A DNA stretch of 64,000 nt from Acanthosoma haemorrhoidale. Its lineage: Eukaryota > Arthropoda > Insecta > Hemiptera > Acanthosomatidae. The position numbers and the translations under genes are program-made. The stretch covers positions 122,757,866-122,821,865 of the forward strand of contig OV884011.1 of NCBI GenBank assembly GCA_930367205.1, given 5' to 3'. Positions 23,209-34,880 of this stretch are shown here, piece after piece. Under the pieces are notes generated by a model. That model was not told the DNA's origin. It saw only the letters and a list, made by a program, of their open reading frames with translations, and did no database searches. How positions within the stretch are numbered: position 1 is the first letter of the stretch; each line of letters starts with the position of its first letter.

Positions 23209-24960
23209 CGCGAATTACTGGGTATCGTATGGGCGATAGAACACTTCCGGCCCTACGTATTCGGGAGGAAGTTTCGGGTTAAAACAGATCATCGACCCCT
23301 CCAATGGGTGGGAAAACTGAAAGAGTCATCAGCGCGGATTACCAGATGGAAGGAGTTCCTCAGTCAATACAACATCGACATTATTTACAAACCGGGGAAG
23401 GAGAACGTCGTGGCCGATTGGTTATCCCGCGCGTTGGTCGTGAATGCGATCGAAGAGGAGATTCCGGGACCATCACGTGACACCCACCAATTCGTCCAGG
23501 AATGGTCACCCGACGAGGAAGAGGAGCGGGAGGGGGCTCCAGCCAATGATGTTCCGAGTGACGGGAGTTCAGTGGGGGATAGGCCCTCGGACATTGAGGA
23601 CCTCGACGCCATAATAAATGACAAGAGGCGCCAGATCATTTGGCTCACCAAAACTTCTGGGCTCTTCAAGATGGAATCTGAGAAGTACGGCCACTGCAAC
23701 ATCGTCAAGATCTGGTCGACACCGGGGATAAACGACGATACGATTTGCCGCGCCCTGAAGGACGCATCTACTCCAGGGAAAACGCTCCACATGTACGTGG
23801 GAAATGCGACAATCTGGGGACGCATCAAACGCCTATGGAGGACGGAGAGGATCGGAGTCGATCGTACGTTCGTCCGATGTACCCTGAAGGTGGAGACAGT
23901 AAAAGAAGAAACGCGGCAGAGAGAAGTGACCCTTGCATTCCACCAAGGGAAGACAAACCACCGGGGAATCGACGCTACCCTGCAAGCATTGAAGAGGAGA
24001 TATTTCTGGTTGGGCATGAAAGACACGATTGCGAGAGTTATTGGTACCTGCGACACATGCCTCACCACTAAATATGATCGCCACCCCCCCAGAGCAATAC
24101 AGGAGGAGACGCCGACGGCAGACCAACCGATGGAGGATTTGCAGGTGGACATGTTCACATGGAGGGGATACAAATGGGTCACCATTGTCAAAAGGTTCAG
24201 CAAAACAGCGATGGCCCATCTGATAGCAGAACGATCAGCGGAAGCAGTCCTAAGGGCACTACGCACATGGTGCCAATTTTATGGCGTACCAGACACGATA
24301 GGTTCCGACGCTGGTAGGGAGTTTGATAACGCCGAAATAAGAGCTGAGGCGGCGGCCTTAGAGATCCGTTGGCATCTCAACACCCCAGGACACCCGAAGA
24401 GTCGAGGAGACGTAGAGCGGCTGCACAGCACGCTTAGCGACCACCTACGAATTTACCATGGAGAGAAGGGCTTAGAACCAAACGTGGCGATGGAAAAGGC
24501 AGTCATCGCGTATAACCACTCAATCCATTCTGCCACCGGTTTTTCTCCGGTCGAGACGCTGTTTGGACTTCGAAGATGCCGGCGCCATAGCAGGAGTACG
24601 GCGATCGATGAAGAACTGGCCGCACGGGTAGTCAGTAATCAGATAGCGCTAAAGAAACAGTGGGTGGCCGTTCGGGGAAGGCTCCAGGATAAGAAACGGC
24701 GACGGGTGGCGCGCGACAACCTCAAAGTCCGCGATATTCTGGGCAATCTTAAACTCGGCGCGCTCGTGTACCGGAGAAAAGGGTCTAACAGGGGTAAGGA
24801 ACTAGTGCGGTACGAGGGTCCTTTCCGAGTGATCGCTCTCCGCGAACACAACGTGGTCACGGTCGAAAGCATTACACCCCCGATCAAACGGCGGACGGTA
24901 CATGTGGAACAGCTCAAGTTTCCCACGGTGGAGCCTGGGAGCCCCGTCGTCGAAATATAA
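23209..24960 (+). pseudogene. RNase H end and integrase, element A
   Basis: Same frame as the preceding RT, separated only by one TAA. It opens with RELLGIVWAIEHFRPYVFG and TDHRPLQW, the rest of RNase H, and with KPGKENVVADWLSR at its end. Integrase follows: an HHCC zinc-binding N-terminus (FHQGKTNHRGI to CDTCLTTK), the catalytic core with Asp in DLQVDMFTW, Asp in IGSDAGREF and Glu in SRGDVERLHSTL, and a C-terminal GPF segment (RYEGPFRVI). No chromodomain and no env reading frame follows; only 240 bases remain before the 3' LTR. Translation after the TAA would need suppression or mutation repair, so I call it a pseudogene fragment of pol. Confidence 0.9.
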
Positions 24961-25191
24961 CTCCGGTGTGTGTCACAGGTGACCAGTCCCGAGAGGCCTA
25001 TATATATATTTTTTTTATTGGTTTATTATGTTTTTTTTGTGTTATATGGGACTGTGCTGTGATTTTAGATGGACCTGGAAGACATTTTTCTTTTCAAATT
25101 TTTTTATTAACAGAGTATGTTTTTTTTTGTGTTGCTATAGATACATAGCTGATGTCGCATGTTAGGAGTTTACGGGGAATGTACGTAAACT

Positions 25192-25201
25192 GGTAGGGGG
25201 G
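25192..25201 (+). promoter_or_regulatory. Polypurine tract of element A
   Basis: GGTAGGGGGG directly before AGTTAC of the 3' LTR. A purine tract here primes plus-strand synthesis in LTR elements. Confidence 0.8.
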
Positions 25202-25333
25202 AGTTACGTCTAGCGGTACGGCAATGTTAAGCCTAATACCTTGTAGCCTAGTTATAAAACAAACCTTCTTATTATATCATCTACCTCCTTATTCATTCCT
25301 TTTTCTCGATCGTCTACAGCTGGGAGACGATTA

Positions 25334-25334
<1 letters not shown>
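25202..25334 (+). repeat. 3' LTR of element A
   Basis: Identical to the 5' LTR over 133 bases. The right flank continues TTATATATAT, matching the TATATATATA left flank at 20166-20175, so the target duplication is hidden in the TA run. Confidence 0.95.

Positions 25335-25363
<29 letters not shown>
25335..25363. repeat. TA dinucleotide run
   Basis: About 29 bases of alternating TA between the 3' LTR of element A and the solo LTR that follows. It contains whatever is left of the target site of both insertions. Confidence 0.9.
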
Positions 25364-25367
<4 letters not shown>

Positions 25368-25549
25368 TTAACTGGCGAGGCTGCTATGAGGAGACAACAT
25401 AGGTAAGTCTCCCCAGCTAGTCCCCTCGAAGGATTAACAATACTATATATAGATGTAAAGAGATAAATATAGCCATTCTTAGTCTAACCGCTGTGTAAGT
25501 CATTAACCTCTTCCCCCTTTTTATTGTTCGAGTTCAGTCTATCATAACT
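25364..25549 (+). mobile_element. Solo LTR, AGTTAAC...ATAACT type
   Basis: 186 bp, with TATATATA directly before AGTTAACTGG and TATATA directly after CTATCATAACT. The AGT...ACT ends, the size, a pyrimidine tract near the right end (CCTCTTCCCCCTTTTTATTG) and the TA target match the LTRs of element A and of the 48.4-kb relative. The sequence itself is too different to be the same family. No internal element sequence adjoins it. Confidence 0.6.
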
Positions 25550-25903
25550 TATATATTGGTGATTAACATATGATGCATTACGTACAGTATTTATAGTTTA
25601 GTAGATGGGATACATAGACAAGTAAATTAAACGTATATTTCCACGCTTTTTGCACTATGTTTTATTTTCAGTTTCATCTCTAATCTCGTCAACCTCATTG
25701 TTCCGAGGCAAACATCTTCAAAAGGTGATCCTTGGACTAGAGGCAAAATATCAAGAGATTAAATTTTAGATCTCCAAATGGATTGATTATACTTGTTCAG
25801 CTACTAGTCTAGTCAAAGTATGTCACGAATGGAACTACCGGAGAGTGAAGGGCCAAAATGACTCGAAGGCTGGTCCTTCAGGGTGTGAGAAACACGTCAC
25901 TAG
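25550..25903. other. Non-coding stretch
   Basis: Nothing recognised. It leads up to the candidate exon. Confidence 0.4.
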
Positions 25904-26147
25904 AGGTGGTCGTCGGCAAATGTGTTCTCGCCGCCTCCCTCCTCTTCTCCAGCAACTACCAGGCCCAGGCCTTATTTGTTGGACTGTGGGAATTCTCTCC
26001 AGGCTGTTGATGGAGATACGCCAAATCAAAGGATGAAACTTATGCTAATGCTTAGCGAAGATAACTCTCCATTAGCTCTTGATCTGCAGCTAAGACGGTT
26101 CAGCTTTACGGAAGAAGATCCTAGTATTGTAATTGTGATCCAAAATT
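25904..26147 (+). CDS. Candidate host exon, unknown protein
   Basis: I do not recognise the product. One frame is open from just after an in-frame TAG (25901-25903, which could be part of an acceptor) to a strong donor-like T/GTAAGA at 26148. It encodes a Ser-Pro-rich start (FSPPPSSSPATTRPRP), then a coherent acidic and aliphatic part with QRMKLMLMLSEDN, LALDLQLRRFSFTEED and PSIVIVIQN. Composition and codon use look more coding-like than the surroundings. The last part loosely recalls the end of a PAS/PAC fold, which is only a guess. A second overlapping frame (LEVVVGKCVLAASLLFSSN) is also open, so the frame choice is uncertain. Confidence 0.35.
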
Positions 26148-29100
26148 GTAAGACCATATGGTCATAAATTTCTTTCAACGTTCGTCATACATTTTTGTTT
26201 TAGGCAATAACAGATGTTTTGAGAGGCATTCTTGGTAGACGGTTAGGGTGGTAATAAGCTTTTATTTATTTGTGGTATCATGGTTCTGTTCATTATTGTT
26301 AGTTGGGATATTCCACTTATCTTTAATATAAAAATGTTATTGTCATAGTTCACTACCAATTGTATTAGTTATTCGTCAAGCATACGTATTCAAACTAATA
26401 AAGCCTAAAAGGTAAGATTAAAGTTTTGATTCCTTATTGTCGATATTTACTACCTATTTTTTAATCTATCTGACACGAAGTACCTTTGGTGAACGAAGGT
26501 AGACTAAATTATCAACCCTAGACGGATTTCCTTTTGATTTAAAATCTAATCTATTATTAATAATATTAATTATTAAGATTTATTAGCAAATTTTATTAAG
26601 GGCTGAATGCATCAAATGCTGCGGGGTAAGTAAGGGTCAGCCGAAAATTTGAGGCCCTTGGTAGCATAGGTACCTTTACGACAGTAGAGCCTAGGCTCCA
26701 AAGTTTCATATCGCACGTAATAGATACTTTGTTTTTCTACCCAGACTTTCAGATTTTCTCACTACACTCTGACATTCCACAGACAAAGTAATGGCCATTT
26801 GTTCATTCAGACATTAGGAAAACTAATCACTCATTAGTAAATGATACTTTTATTTTTATCATTAGATATAACATCGCAAAAAGAGATGATTTATTCCCGA
26901 CGAATTTGTAAGAGGTAAAATAGGACTACATTTGGGTCAGAGCAATCAATCAACCTGTCGGCTCGTACCTTCCCTGTTATTTCTTCCAAGTTTGAAAAAT
27001 CAAGTGACAAACTTTATTAATAGCGCTCAGTGAATGGTAGAACAACCGTAAAGAATTGATGAAACAAGTAAATAAATGAGGAAATATAATCGATTCAATG
27101 TGTATCGCTGATATTTTATGAAAGACATTATAAATAATGTAATAATAGCACAACTCTAAAAATTAACCTATCTAAATAAATTAAAAAATGTAAATATTTA
27201 CTGTTAATTCATGTTTAATTTTAACTTTGGTGAAGGATTAACTTTTAATGATAATAGCTTTTTGTGATTTTTTTTTGTTTAAATGATTCCATTAGCCACT
27301 ATTGAACCTCACCCTTTATTTATGCATTATCAGATTTCATTTTGCAGATCCTTCACCGTTATTTCATTGACATTGTGTCAGTTCCAGGTCTTCTTGCCGT
27401 TTTTTAAAACAAATGATTTTTCCATGACGTTTTCATTGACATTAAAAGAAGGGAAATGTTGGGAAAATCATTTTTTGCTTAAACCGGAATGGAGTTCTCA
27501 CTTAAAAGTATTGAATATTTTCAGTAATATTACTATTTTTTGTATGTATGTGCACCTGTATGTATATTATAATATCATTTGAATTGATAATAAACTTGTT
27601 AATAATTTTTAACTGGTATAATTGATGTATGACGAAATTATAAGCTAATCGATTAGTATTTTAATGATGTCAACAAAAAAATCTATTATTTTATTATGTT
27701 TTTAAATATTATGATATTATTATTAGTGTTATGAATATTTCATTATATTTTCTTTTTTCTGAGGAAGGTTCTGCTGTTAATTTTTATTATTTTCTTCATA
27801 TTTTTTACATTTTATTTTTCATTTTGTGTAGATACGTTTCCATTTAGCTTGCTTCTTTTTTGATTGTAAATAATTAGTTTATTTTCTGCACGATAGCTTC
27901 TAAAGGGCCATCCAATATTCATATTCGTGGTATAGATATTATTAATATTGTCATAATATTTCGTGATTACTTCCGGGTTACCAAGCAGGAACTTCGTGCG
28001 TAGATAAGTGTGTAGATAACCCGCCTATCTCACCTTAAGACCGATTACAAAGATATTCTGCATAAATAAATAAAACGACCATTCTTAAGACGTCAAGTGA
28101 GTCCACAAAGTAAGAACTAGGGAATGTTTAGTACAATTTAAATATCAAACAGTAATAAATATGCGATTGGACACTGTGGGACCAGAGGAAAGGATGGAGG
28201 ACGATCGCTCTTCATGAAGGCAACGCCCTCGTGGCCCCTTATGAGAGCAGGCCATAAATCAAAGAAAACCCGCATTTCAGAAGCATGGAGGGAGGAGGGC
28301 GATGGGGGGGGGGGGGGTGCTCGGCTAAAGTAATATATAATACTCACCTTGGTAAATATTTACATGCTCTTCTCAAGTCGGCAAATAAACCATTTTCATT
28401 CCCAACTCCACATGATTGTCATCTCCCTCGCATGCGAAAGTGGGGGCAGCGGTCTTGAGATCCCCACACTCTTCCATCATCGCGTCACCGGATTAGGCGC
28501 AGTGGAGTCTGACCGGATCGCGAGAGAATGTGATTTTAGAGACTGGCCATTGCCAAGATTCCCTCCCCACTGCCTGTATTCACATTTGAACGTTGGTGGA
28601 ATGATTGATTTCAGTAACAATGCAAATGAGGAGTACATTCTTAGTTAAATAAAATGAAATGTTTTTGTAAAAGTGCTGAGCATAAACTATTTACAATAAA
28701 TCACGCAATTACTGATCCCAACTCTATCTGTACCATCACTTGGGGGTCAGGCAAAGCGCTCAACATTCAAAAATTCCAGTCACTTTAATCAAAAAGCGTT
28801 TAAAAAAATCACCAATTATCTCTTATATGTTTCCACACTTCATCTAAACAAATTCGATCATATACTTTCTTTCTTCAGGCGTCTACCGTCGGGCGGGGTG
28901 GCCTCTAATGACACCAAATTCTTATTTATTACAGATTTACATTATATGAAATTGTAATAAACGCATTTTTAAAATGATAAAAGGTTATTACAAATTTTAA
29001 CAGAATATTAATGTTTGTAAAGTTGATTATTTTGCGGATATCTAATACCATTTGAGCAGTAAGATCAACTAAAATTTAATTTAAAAAATAAACTATTGCC

Positions 29101-30292
29101 ACAAATCCTTTGGAAGCGCAAGCAATTATACGGGGATTAGGATTGTACGAGTAAAAAAATTCCATCCTCCCCATCACCCCATCACTAAAAACATGTAACC
29201 ATTATATTTTATAGAAATATTGGCTAGTAGAAACGTAGTCCAATATTTAAAATATATAGAATCTAACTGCCTAAACTATAAAAAATATATTGTGAAATTA
29301 CAGGCTAAGTCTGTAAATTACCACTCACAAGTATCTCTGATTTGTTTTTTCCAGATATTAATGGAAGAGGACAATATTTATTTTGTTTGAGCTAGGGAAG
29401 CTTATACTGTTCGCCAAGAATACTTAACAAACAACTTATAAGTGGAAAGATGAGTGATGAGACTATAATTTTGAAGTCAAACTACAACTGTTAAAAGCAA
29501 CTGTTAAAAGCACAGGTTACATACAGATTACATAGATACAAAGTCGTATGCTAAGGTCATAACGATAGCAGGATTATCCACAAAAGAAAATACAATTGTT
29601 CCTTTTGAATTTGTTTGTATTTAACGTTCATTGCTTGAGGACATTGGATTGAAGTTTCTATTTCGTTTGTCGTTGGTCCTTTATGAATTTCGGCTATCGC
29701 ATAAATCGCACGTAAACGCCGGTGGTGTCCTGCAAGGTGTATGTGCGTCAGTTTGGTGTGGCTAATTCCATGTCTCGTTAACACATAGCTCTCTATTCTT
29801 GATAGTGGTGCTGGAAGCATCCCTCCATCGATGTGAATAGTTAGGGCAATTTAGTAGGATTATGAGAATGCTAAGCATTACACAAATACTGGTAAAAAGT
29901 AGGAAAGTAGTATTGTGCACTAAATTACTCTCAAAACGAGAACAACCAATAGAGGAAGACTACAAGTAGAAGCATCTTAACGCTGAACTGACCAGTTGTA
30001 AGGTTAAGAAGAAGTAAGGATTTTAATTCCAAGAGTATTTGGTGCTGAAAGATTGGTCAAGAACAGGATAGTAAAAATATCATAAGTTAATACTCCCTGG
30101 CCTAATAAAATAGTCAAAATTAGAAAAACAATGACCTTTTGGGTTTTTTTGTTCGAAAGTAGTAAATCAACAAACTTAATGTTTACAAAATAGTAGCAAC
30201 GATTTTGTGATAAAAGAATTACTGTTTGTTTCCAGTCTTTAAACTGTTAATATGCAATCATTAACTAATGACATCCCGGCCATACATATATA
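26148..30292. other. Non-coding stretch with a GC-rich block at 28.1-28.65 kb
   Basis: Mostly AT-rich with no gene. The block 28140-28620 has much higher GC, a G-run near 28304-28318 and, on the minus strand, a consensus donor CCAAG/GTGAGTATT near 28340. It could be a promoter with a non-coding first exon on the minus strand. The minus-strand frame 29557-29820 (87 residues) has no family motif. Confidence 0.35.
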
Positions 30293-31507
30293 CACTGATG
30301 CAAAAAATTCCACCCACCTGATTTTGTCATGTTTTCATCTCAAAATATTTCTGCTTTGGATTGGTCAATTTTTTTTATGAATAAATATGTATTTTGTTTC
30401 AATTAGAAATGTCAATATAGAGGATAGTAACCCATAATCCTTAATTCAATTAAAGGACTGTCGTTCCCAATGTTTACTTTCCATGGAATTAAAAATGTTT
30501 ATTCAGTGTCATTTGCGTTCTGGTGCAGCAAATTTCTTAGTTTTCGGCTTCGATATTTTAATTTTTTCAATTTTATGTTTAAAAATTTCTCATCGTGATG
30601 AGGATGTTGCACGTGGTATGTCACTTATTGATGTTCGAATCCCTATGAATCTCTAAGAGACGCCGTCAGGCGTTTTCGAGAAACTGGGTCTTACCATAGA
30701 AGGGCCGGTTCTGGACGGCTTAGGGCAACAGAACCACAGGATGACCGGTTTCCATAATTACTTTAAGAAAATTTACGAAACCGGCACCTTACCATTGTTC
30801 AAGCGATTCATCAGCTCCACGAAGTTCGAGGTGTGCAAATTTCTGAACGTACTGCTCGGAGAAGATTAAATGACTATGGACTAATGGCTTTTCGCCCAGT
30901 AAGAGGACCAGAATTGACCAGAACTCACAGAGTTACACGGCTCGCTTTTGCTCGAGAACATAGTCATTGGACTATGACTATGACGAATGGTGTGCTGTAC
31001 TTTTTACAGATGAACCTAGATTTGCTCTACGATCTCCAGACGGGCGTGAAAGGGTGTGGAGAAGAAGAAATGAAAGGTATGCAGCCTGTAATTTCACCCA
31101 GAGCCAACCTTTTCAACGTGGTTCCTTAATGGTGTGGGCTGGGATTTCAAAGGAGTGCCGCACAGAATTGGTTGTTGTTCTTGGAGGGTCTTTGACGGCC
31201 AATCGCTATGTAGATGAGATTTTGGAACATCATGTGTTGCCTATTCTAATCAAAATCAGCGAGCATTCATTTCTAATGCACGATAATGCACGTCCACATG
31301 TCGCTCGCATAGTACAGACGTTCCTTCATCAGGACAACATTGAGGTCTTAGCCTGGCCAGCACGTTCTCCAGATTTGAACCCTGTCGAGCATTTATGGAG
31401 ATAACCTCGGAAGACGAATAAGAGCGCGTTCAGCACTTTCTGATACACTGCAGGACCTTGAAAGGGCTAACGGAAGCGACGGGAAGAATGGCGTCTTCAA
31501 GAAGTAA
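30293..31507 (+). mobile_element. Tc1-like DNA transposon, decayed, right end missing
   Basis: It starts CACTGATGCAAAAAATTCCA right after a TA dinucleotide, the form of a Tc1 terminal repeat and its TA target. Transposase remains follow. I find no reverse complement of the left end between 31400 and 31720, so the right terminal repeat is absent or too diverged. Confidence 0.8.
30591..31507 (+). pseudogene. Tc1-like transposase pseudogene (DD34E)
   Basis: The transposase binds the terminal repeats and cuts and pastes the element. N-terminal helix-turn-helix remains read RRFRETGSYHRR and TIVQAIHQLHEVRGVQ, then SERTARRRLNDYGL. The catalytic core has Asp in LFTDEPRF, Asp in LMHDNARPHVA and Glu in SPDLNPVEHLW, with 34 residues between the last two, so the triad is complete. 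Breaks: a stop and frame change near 30650, two close TAA codons near 30750-30762, a frame change near 30975 (after HSHWTM), and a premature TAA at 31402-31404 after EHLWR. The C-terminal tail (IRARSALSDTLQDLERA) continues in another frame to about 31507. The protein cannot be made in full. Confidence 0.88.
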
Positions 31508-31722
31508 TAAAGGCAAAAGGAGGTAATACGCGCTATTAAATGATCCTGTCATTAATTTCTTTTAAGATAACAATGATTATTTTTCAATTTTTTTTTCATG
31601 TTTCTTAGCAGTTCACATTTTTATTTTAAATTTTTAAACAAAGACTCATTTAATAAACGTTAAAAACCTTATTAAAGGTAAAAAAGATTTTATCAATTCA
31701 ATAAATAATAAGTATTATATAC
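31508..31722. other. AT-rich spacer
   Basis: May include the unrecognisable end of the Tc1 element. Nothing else is seen. Confidence 0.4.
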
Positions 31723-32290
31723 TGTAGCGACCGCTAACTACATAAGTTAAATCACCCTATACTCTGCTGCATATATAATGTAAATCATTGTAAAAGTTTT
31801 TTAGCAATAAACCATGCGTGGGACTGGCAGTCGTAAAGGGCAGTCGTAATATACCTAAAAAGGGTCGGCAGAGGGCAGCCATAAACAGCAGGTACACCGG
31901 CCTAAAAGCCAGGCCATAAACAGTACTTTAGGGGACGAGGGGTCACGTACCTCGTCACAGGTGTACGCATTTCCTCACGGTGGCCTAGGCTTCCCCCACC
32001 AAGCAGAAACAGTATTTAATCCCGGGGCTTCTGACCCTAAGCCCTACTCTCTATCTCTCCTCATCCGCTGTTACTCGGTGTCGCTTTATGCCAGGGCCAC
32101 TTGGCCCTGGAAGTCAGTCTCTTAGACTCCTCGTCACCCCACTCTCTCCTCAGGGCCTCTGAGTCTGTCACCCTGTCTTTCAGCCTCCTTGCAGACCCTC
32201 TGACGACTTGTACCTATGACGCTGCCGGGCTTCCACTCGAACTCTGAAAACGCCTTATTATTTATGAATCCTCTGTACCTCTTCGCGCCA
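31723..32290 (+). mobile_element. LTR fragment, TGTAGCGA family
   Basis: It begins TGTAGCGACCGCTAAC like 41114 and follows it through several blocks: CATAAAC repeats, ACCTCGTCACAGGTGT, CAGTATTTAATCC, GGCTTCTGACCC, TCCTTGCAGAC, CTCGAACTCTGAAAAC and CCTCTGTACCTCTTC. After that the similarity ends and the final 150 bases with the CCGACA end are missing. This copy has about 130 bases (32040-32170) that are absent at 41.5 kb. The strand given is the orientation in which the three copies align. Confidence 0.75.
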
Positions 32291-33743
32291 AGTGACCTTA
32301 CAATTGAAACCTACTTTTCCTTGTTACGTCCATTATTTTTTTTCTTTGCGGATGTTAAGTTCCTGGTTGTGTCGTATTCGGTATCCACCGTCCTCTCTTA
32401 CCGGTCCCAAGATTTCAGTGATTCTGAGGATCTTTCTTTCTTTTACTTCAAGCTTTTCCAACAGACCATCCCTATGCAATCTCTTGTTGTACTCTTACTC
32501 ATCTGATATGCCATTTCCATTTTCCTGGTCCATGATGAATCGAAGGCATCCTTTTCTGACACTCACCTAGATATTTAAACTTGACTGCCCTTTTAGTCTT
32601 TATTTGTACCACGCCTCTCTTTGGGGGCCGACTTAATCTTTGTAATGAACTCTAAGGCCAGACAGTCAACTAAGGACCAATCCAGGAATATATTTATAAT
32701 AATTATGAACCGTAAACAGCTAGTTACCAATGTTGTTAATTATGATACTTGTGTAAACACCACCGAGATTATTGGTTCATTCTTGTTTAAACTACAGCTG
32801 GTGTGGCAGATCGGAACAGTAACAATTATCATTTTCCGTGCGAAGTGTCCCGGTCTAACAGCATTCGTACCAACTGTGAATTCTAATAAGCCATTTGCAT
32901 GAATTATCTGAGAGGGTGGGGAGGGGCCAACGTTTTCAGTTTATCCTCCATCCTCAGTTTTTTGCCATGTGGGAATATCTCTATTTCCCTAATTGATAAA
33001 AGTAGTAGTTGGTGGAGACTGAGATTCAATCGTCTCACCATTTTTTCTTATTAGATCAAAAACATTTTTTATAGCTACCAAACTTAGTTTAGATCAATTA
33101 CAATAATAATTATATGCAAATTGTAGTTTTGAAAATATAGGCGTGTAGGACGTGAAAAAACGATATTTAGGGGTTCAAGACCCAAGGGGAGCTTCGTGTT
33201 GGTTTCTCAAAAGAGCTTATTAAATTATTTAGCAAAAACTTGAGTGTCTGAGCATCTTTATTACATGAATATTATATTAAATTGGTTCTGAGCTGGGACT
33301 TAAAGTCAGATTGAAGGGATCCCGATCCTTATTTTTGTAATATACTTGAATTTATTTTTGAGCCACAGTTTTAAATGAGTTCTTAACGTTGAAGAAAATT
33401 CCAAACTCTTAATCTTAACAAGCTTCGAAATTTCAAAATGTAAGGTCCACCTTTTTCAGTTATTTACTTTCAGATAAGAAGCCGTTATCTTATGCAGGAG
33501 ACCATCGCCCTTTACTTGACTGAAAAATTCTCACTAATTTTATAATGTGTAGTATCATTTTAGTACGTGAAATGCTAAAGTTAGTTTCAATTTAATTATA
33601 AAATAAAAATGAAGAAGACCCAGTTACAATATATAGTTAATATCAATAGTACAACAGTAATAAAATAAATTGTATTAAAACCTTTCAACAAAATTAGATT
33701 CATCGTAGTGGATCCTTTGTTTACTGCATTATTGCTGTCTAAG
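32291..33743. other. Non-coding stretch
   Basis: No gene recognised. Short frames at 32216-32902 have no motif. Confidence 0.4.
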
Positions 33744-34049
33744 GCAAGGGGTCCGTTGTGAAGCATGGCCTGGGGCGCTTGGTGAAAAGCCAGCTCTGGT
33801 TTCCTACGCCAATCTATTCTTCTACTATCAAAGGCACCCTGATCCCTTGTTCCCACTTCATCCGTGGTATCCCATTCGTGCCCCTAATGCTAACTTTTCC
33901 CTGTTTCCGCCATTTATGGCACATTCCCGACCTATCGTAATTGCTGCCCTTCTATCAACATCGTCGCCGGTTTTATCCATATTGCCTCCACGTGAGCAGT
34001 ATTATTATCCTCTTAAACCTCATTTCTCTGGTGGGCTTGACTTTTACAA
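33744..34049 (+). CDS. Candidate host exon, Pro/Tyr-rich, unknown protein
   Basis: Not a recognised family. After an acceptor-like GCTGTCTAAG, one frame is open for about 100 codons up to a donor-like ACAA/GTGAGC, or to a TGA three bases later. It contains RCEAWPGALGEKPALVSY, ANLFFYYQRHPDPLFPLH, PNANFSLFPPF and PPREQYYYPLKPHFSGGLD. Pro, Phe and Tyr enrichment resembles low-complexity regions of transcription factors, but that is only an impression. Another plus frame and a minus-strand frame are also open over part of it, so the call is weak. Confidence 0.3.
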
Positions 34050-34416
34050 GTGAGCGTCCTCGAGCGTCACGATTGTGCAAAGATCGAGGAAGCATTTTTT
34101 ATGAACAGTTCCTTTGTGACGCCGGAATCTCTTTTTAATGAACCCTTCATACAATGTCTTTAGTATTTTCAAAATCAGAAACCGTTATGTTTTCACCCTT
34201 GTTTTTTCTGTTTGTAATATTCTTTATGAGCAACTAAATGAAAAATATAGCCATCTCCATATAGCATCAATTAGTTCCTTTAATTAATAAGTAGGCTGTT
34301 GTACCAACTTCTTCACCACCAATAAATAGAAGGTTCCCTCTTCTCGGCCCAGAAAATACCCACCTGCGTTCCCATATTTTAATCAAAAAAACATAGTGCA
34401 TGATCTAGGGGGAAAC

Positions 34417-34420
<4 letters not shown>

Positions 34421-34497
<77 letters not shown>

Positions 34498-34511
34498 TGC
34501 CTCTCTCTCTC
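34421..34511. repeat. CT microsatellite
   Basis: About 36 uninterrupted CT units (34421-34492), then TTCCCTGC and a further CT run to 34511. Confidence 0.98.
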
Positions 34512-34589
34512 GGCACTGGTGCTTGAACCCACACTTTGGGGTTCTCTACTTTCATCTCACTAAAATAAAATTAGCAACACCTTGGAAGA

Positions 34590-34880
34590 GATCCCTTTCT
34601 AGTGGACGACGGACTCTGGGGCCCAACAAACTTTACCTAGTAGTGTTTCCCCCAGCGATCCAGGCTGACTATCTATCTCCGGTTCACATTCGCTTTTGCG
34701 ATCCAGACGGTTTTCGCCTACCCTTAGTTACCGAATGTGAATTCGTGGGCATTTCAAGACCACAAAAACTACCTATAATACCTACCCTGTACCTCTTCTC
34801 CTGAACATAGTGGACTGCCAGGGTACACCTTCAAAGATGTTATGGAGTCAGATCAATACGAATAAAGCTGCCAGCCGAAG
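34590..34880. repeat. Diverged LTR-like repeat fragment
   Basis: The first 230 bases match the repeat at 9405-9620. The last 90 (ACCCTGTACCTCTTCTCCTG to ATGGAGTCAGATCAATACG) match the 3' part of the TGTAGCGA LTR at 41600-41680. This links the 9.4-kb repeat to that family. Confidence 0.55.

Larger units (their letters stand above)
20176..25334 (+). mobile_element. Ty3/gypsy LTR retrotransposon, element A
   Basis: A full-length 5159-bp element: 133-bp LTRs, tRNA-Phe primer-binding site, gag with two zinc knuckles, aspartic protease, RT, RNase H, integrase, polypurine tract and 3' LTR, with no env. The LTRs start AGTTAC and end ATTAC(T) instead of TG...CA, and the insertion lies in a TA run. 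Both traits are known from the gypsy/errantivirus side of Ty3 elements. The LTRs are identical, yet the coding part carries a frame break at the protease-RT junction and a TAA inside RNase H, so this copy as read is probably not autonomous. The YMDD RT box and the phrasing of RNase H resemble insect gypsy elements. Confidence 0.93.

Noticed and set aside
23385..24266. 293-residue minus-strand frame
   Set aside because: Shadow of the integrase coding frame of element A.
28335..28360. Start of a U1 snRNA (ATACTCACCTTGG resembles ATACTTACCTGG)
   Set aside because: No Sm site or conserved stems follow; better read as a donor-like site on the other strand.
32216..32902. Plus-strand frames of 92 to 96 residues
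   Set aside because: Frames over LTR sequence and AT-rich debris; no motif.
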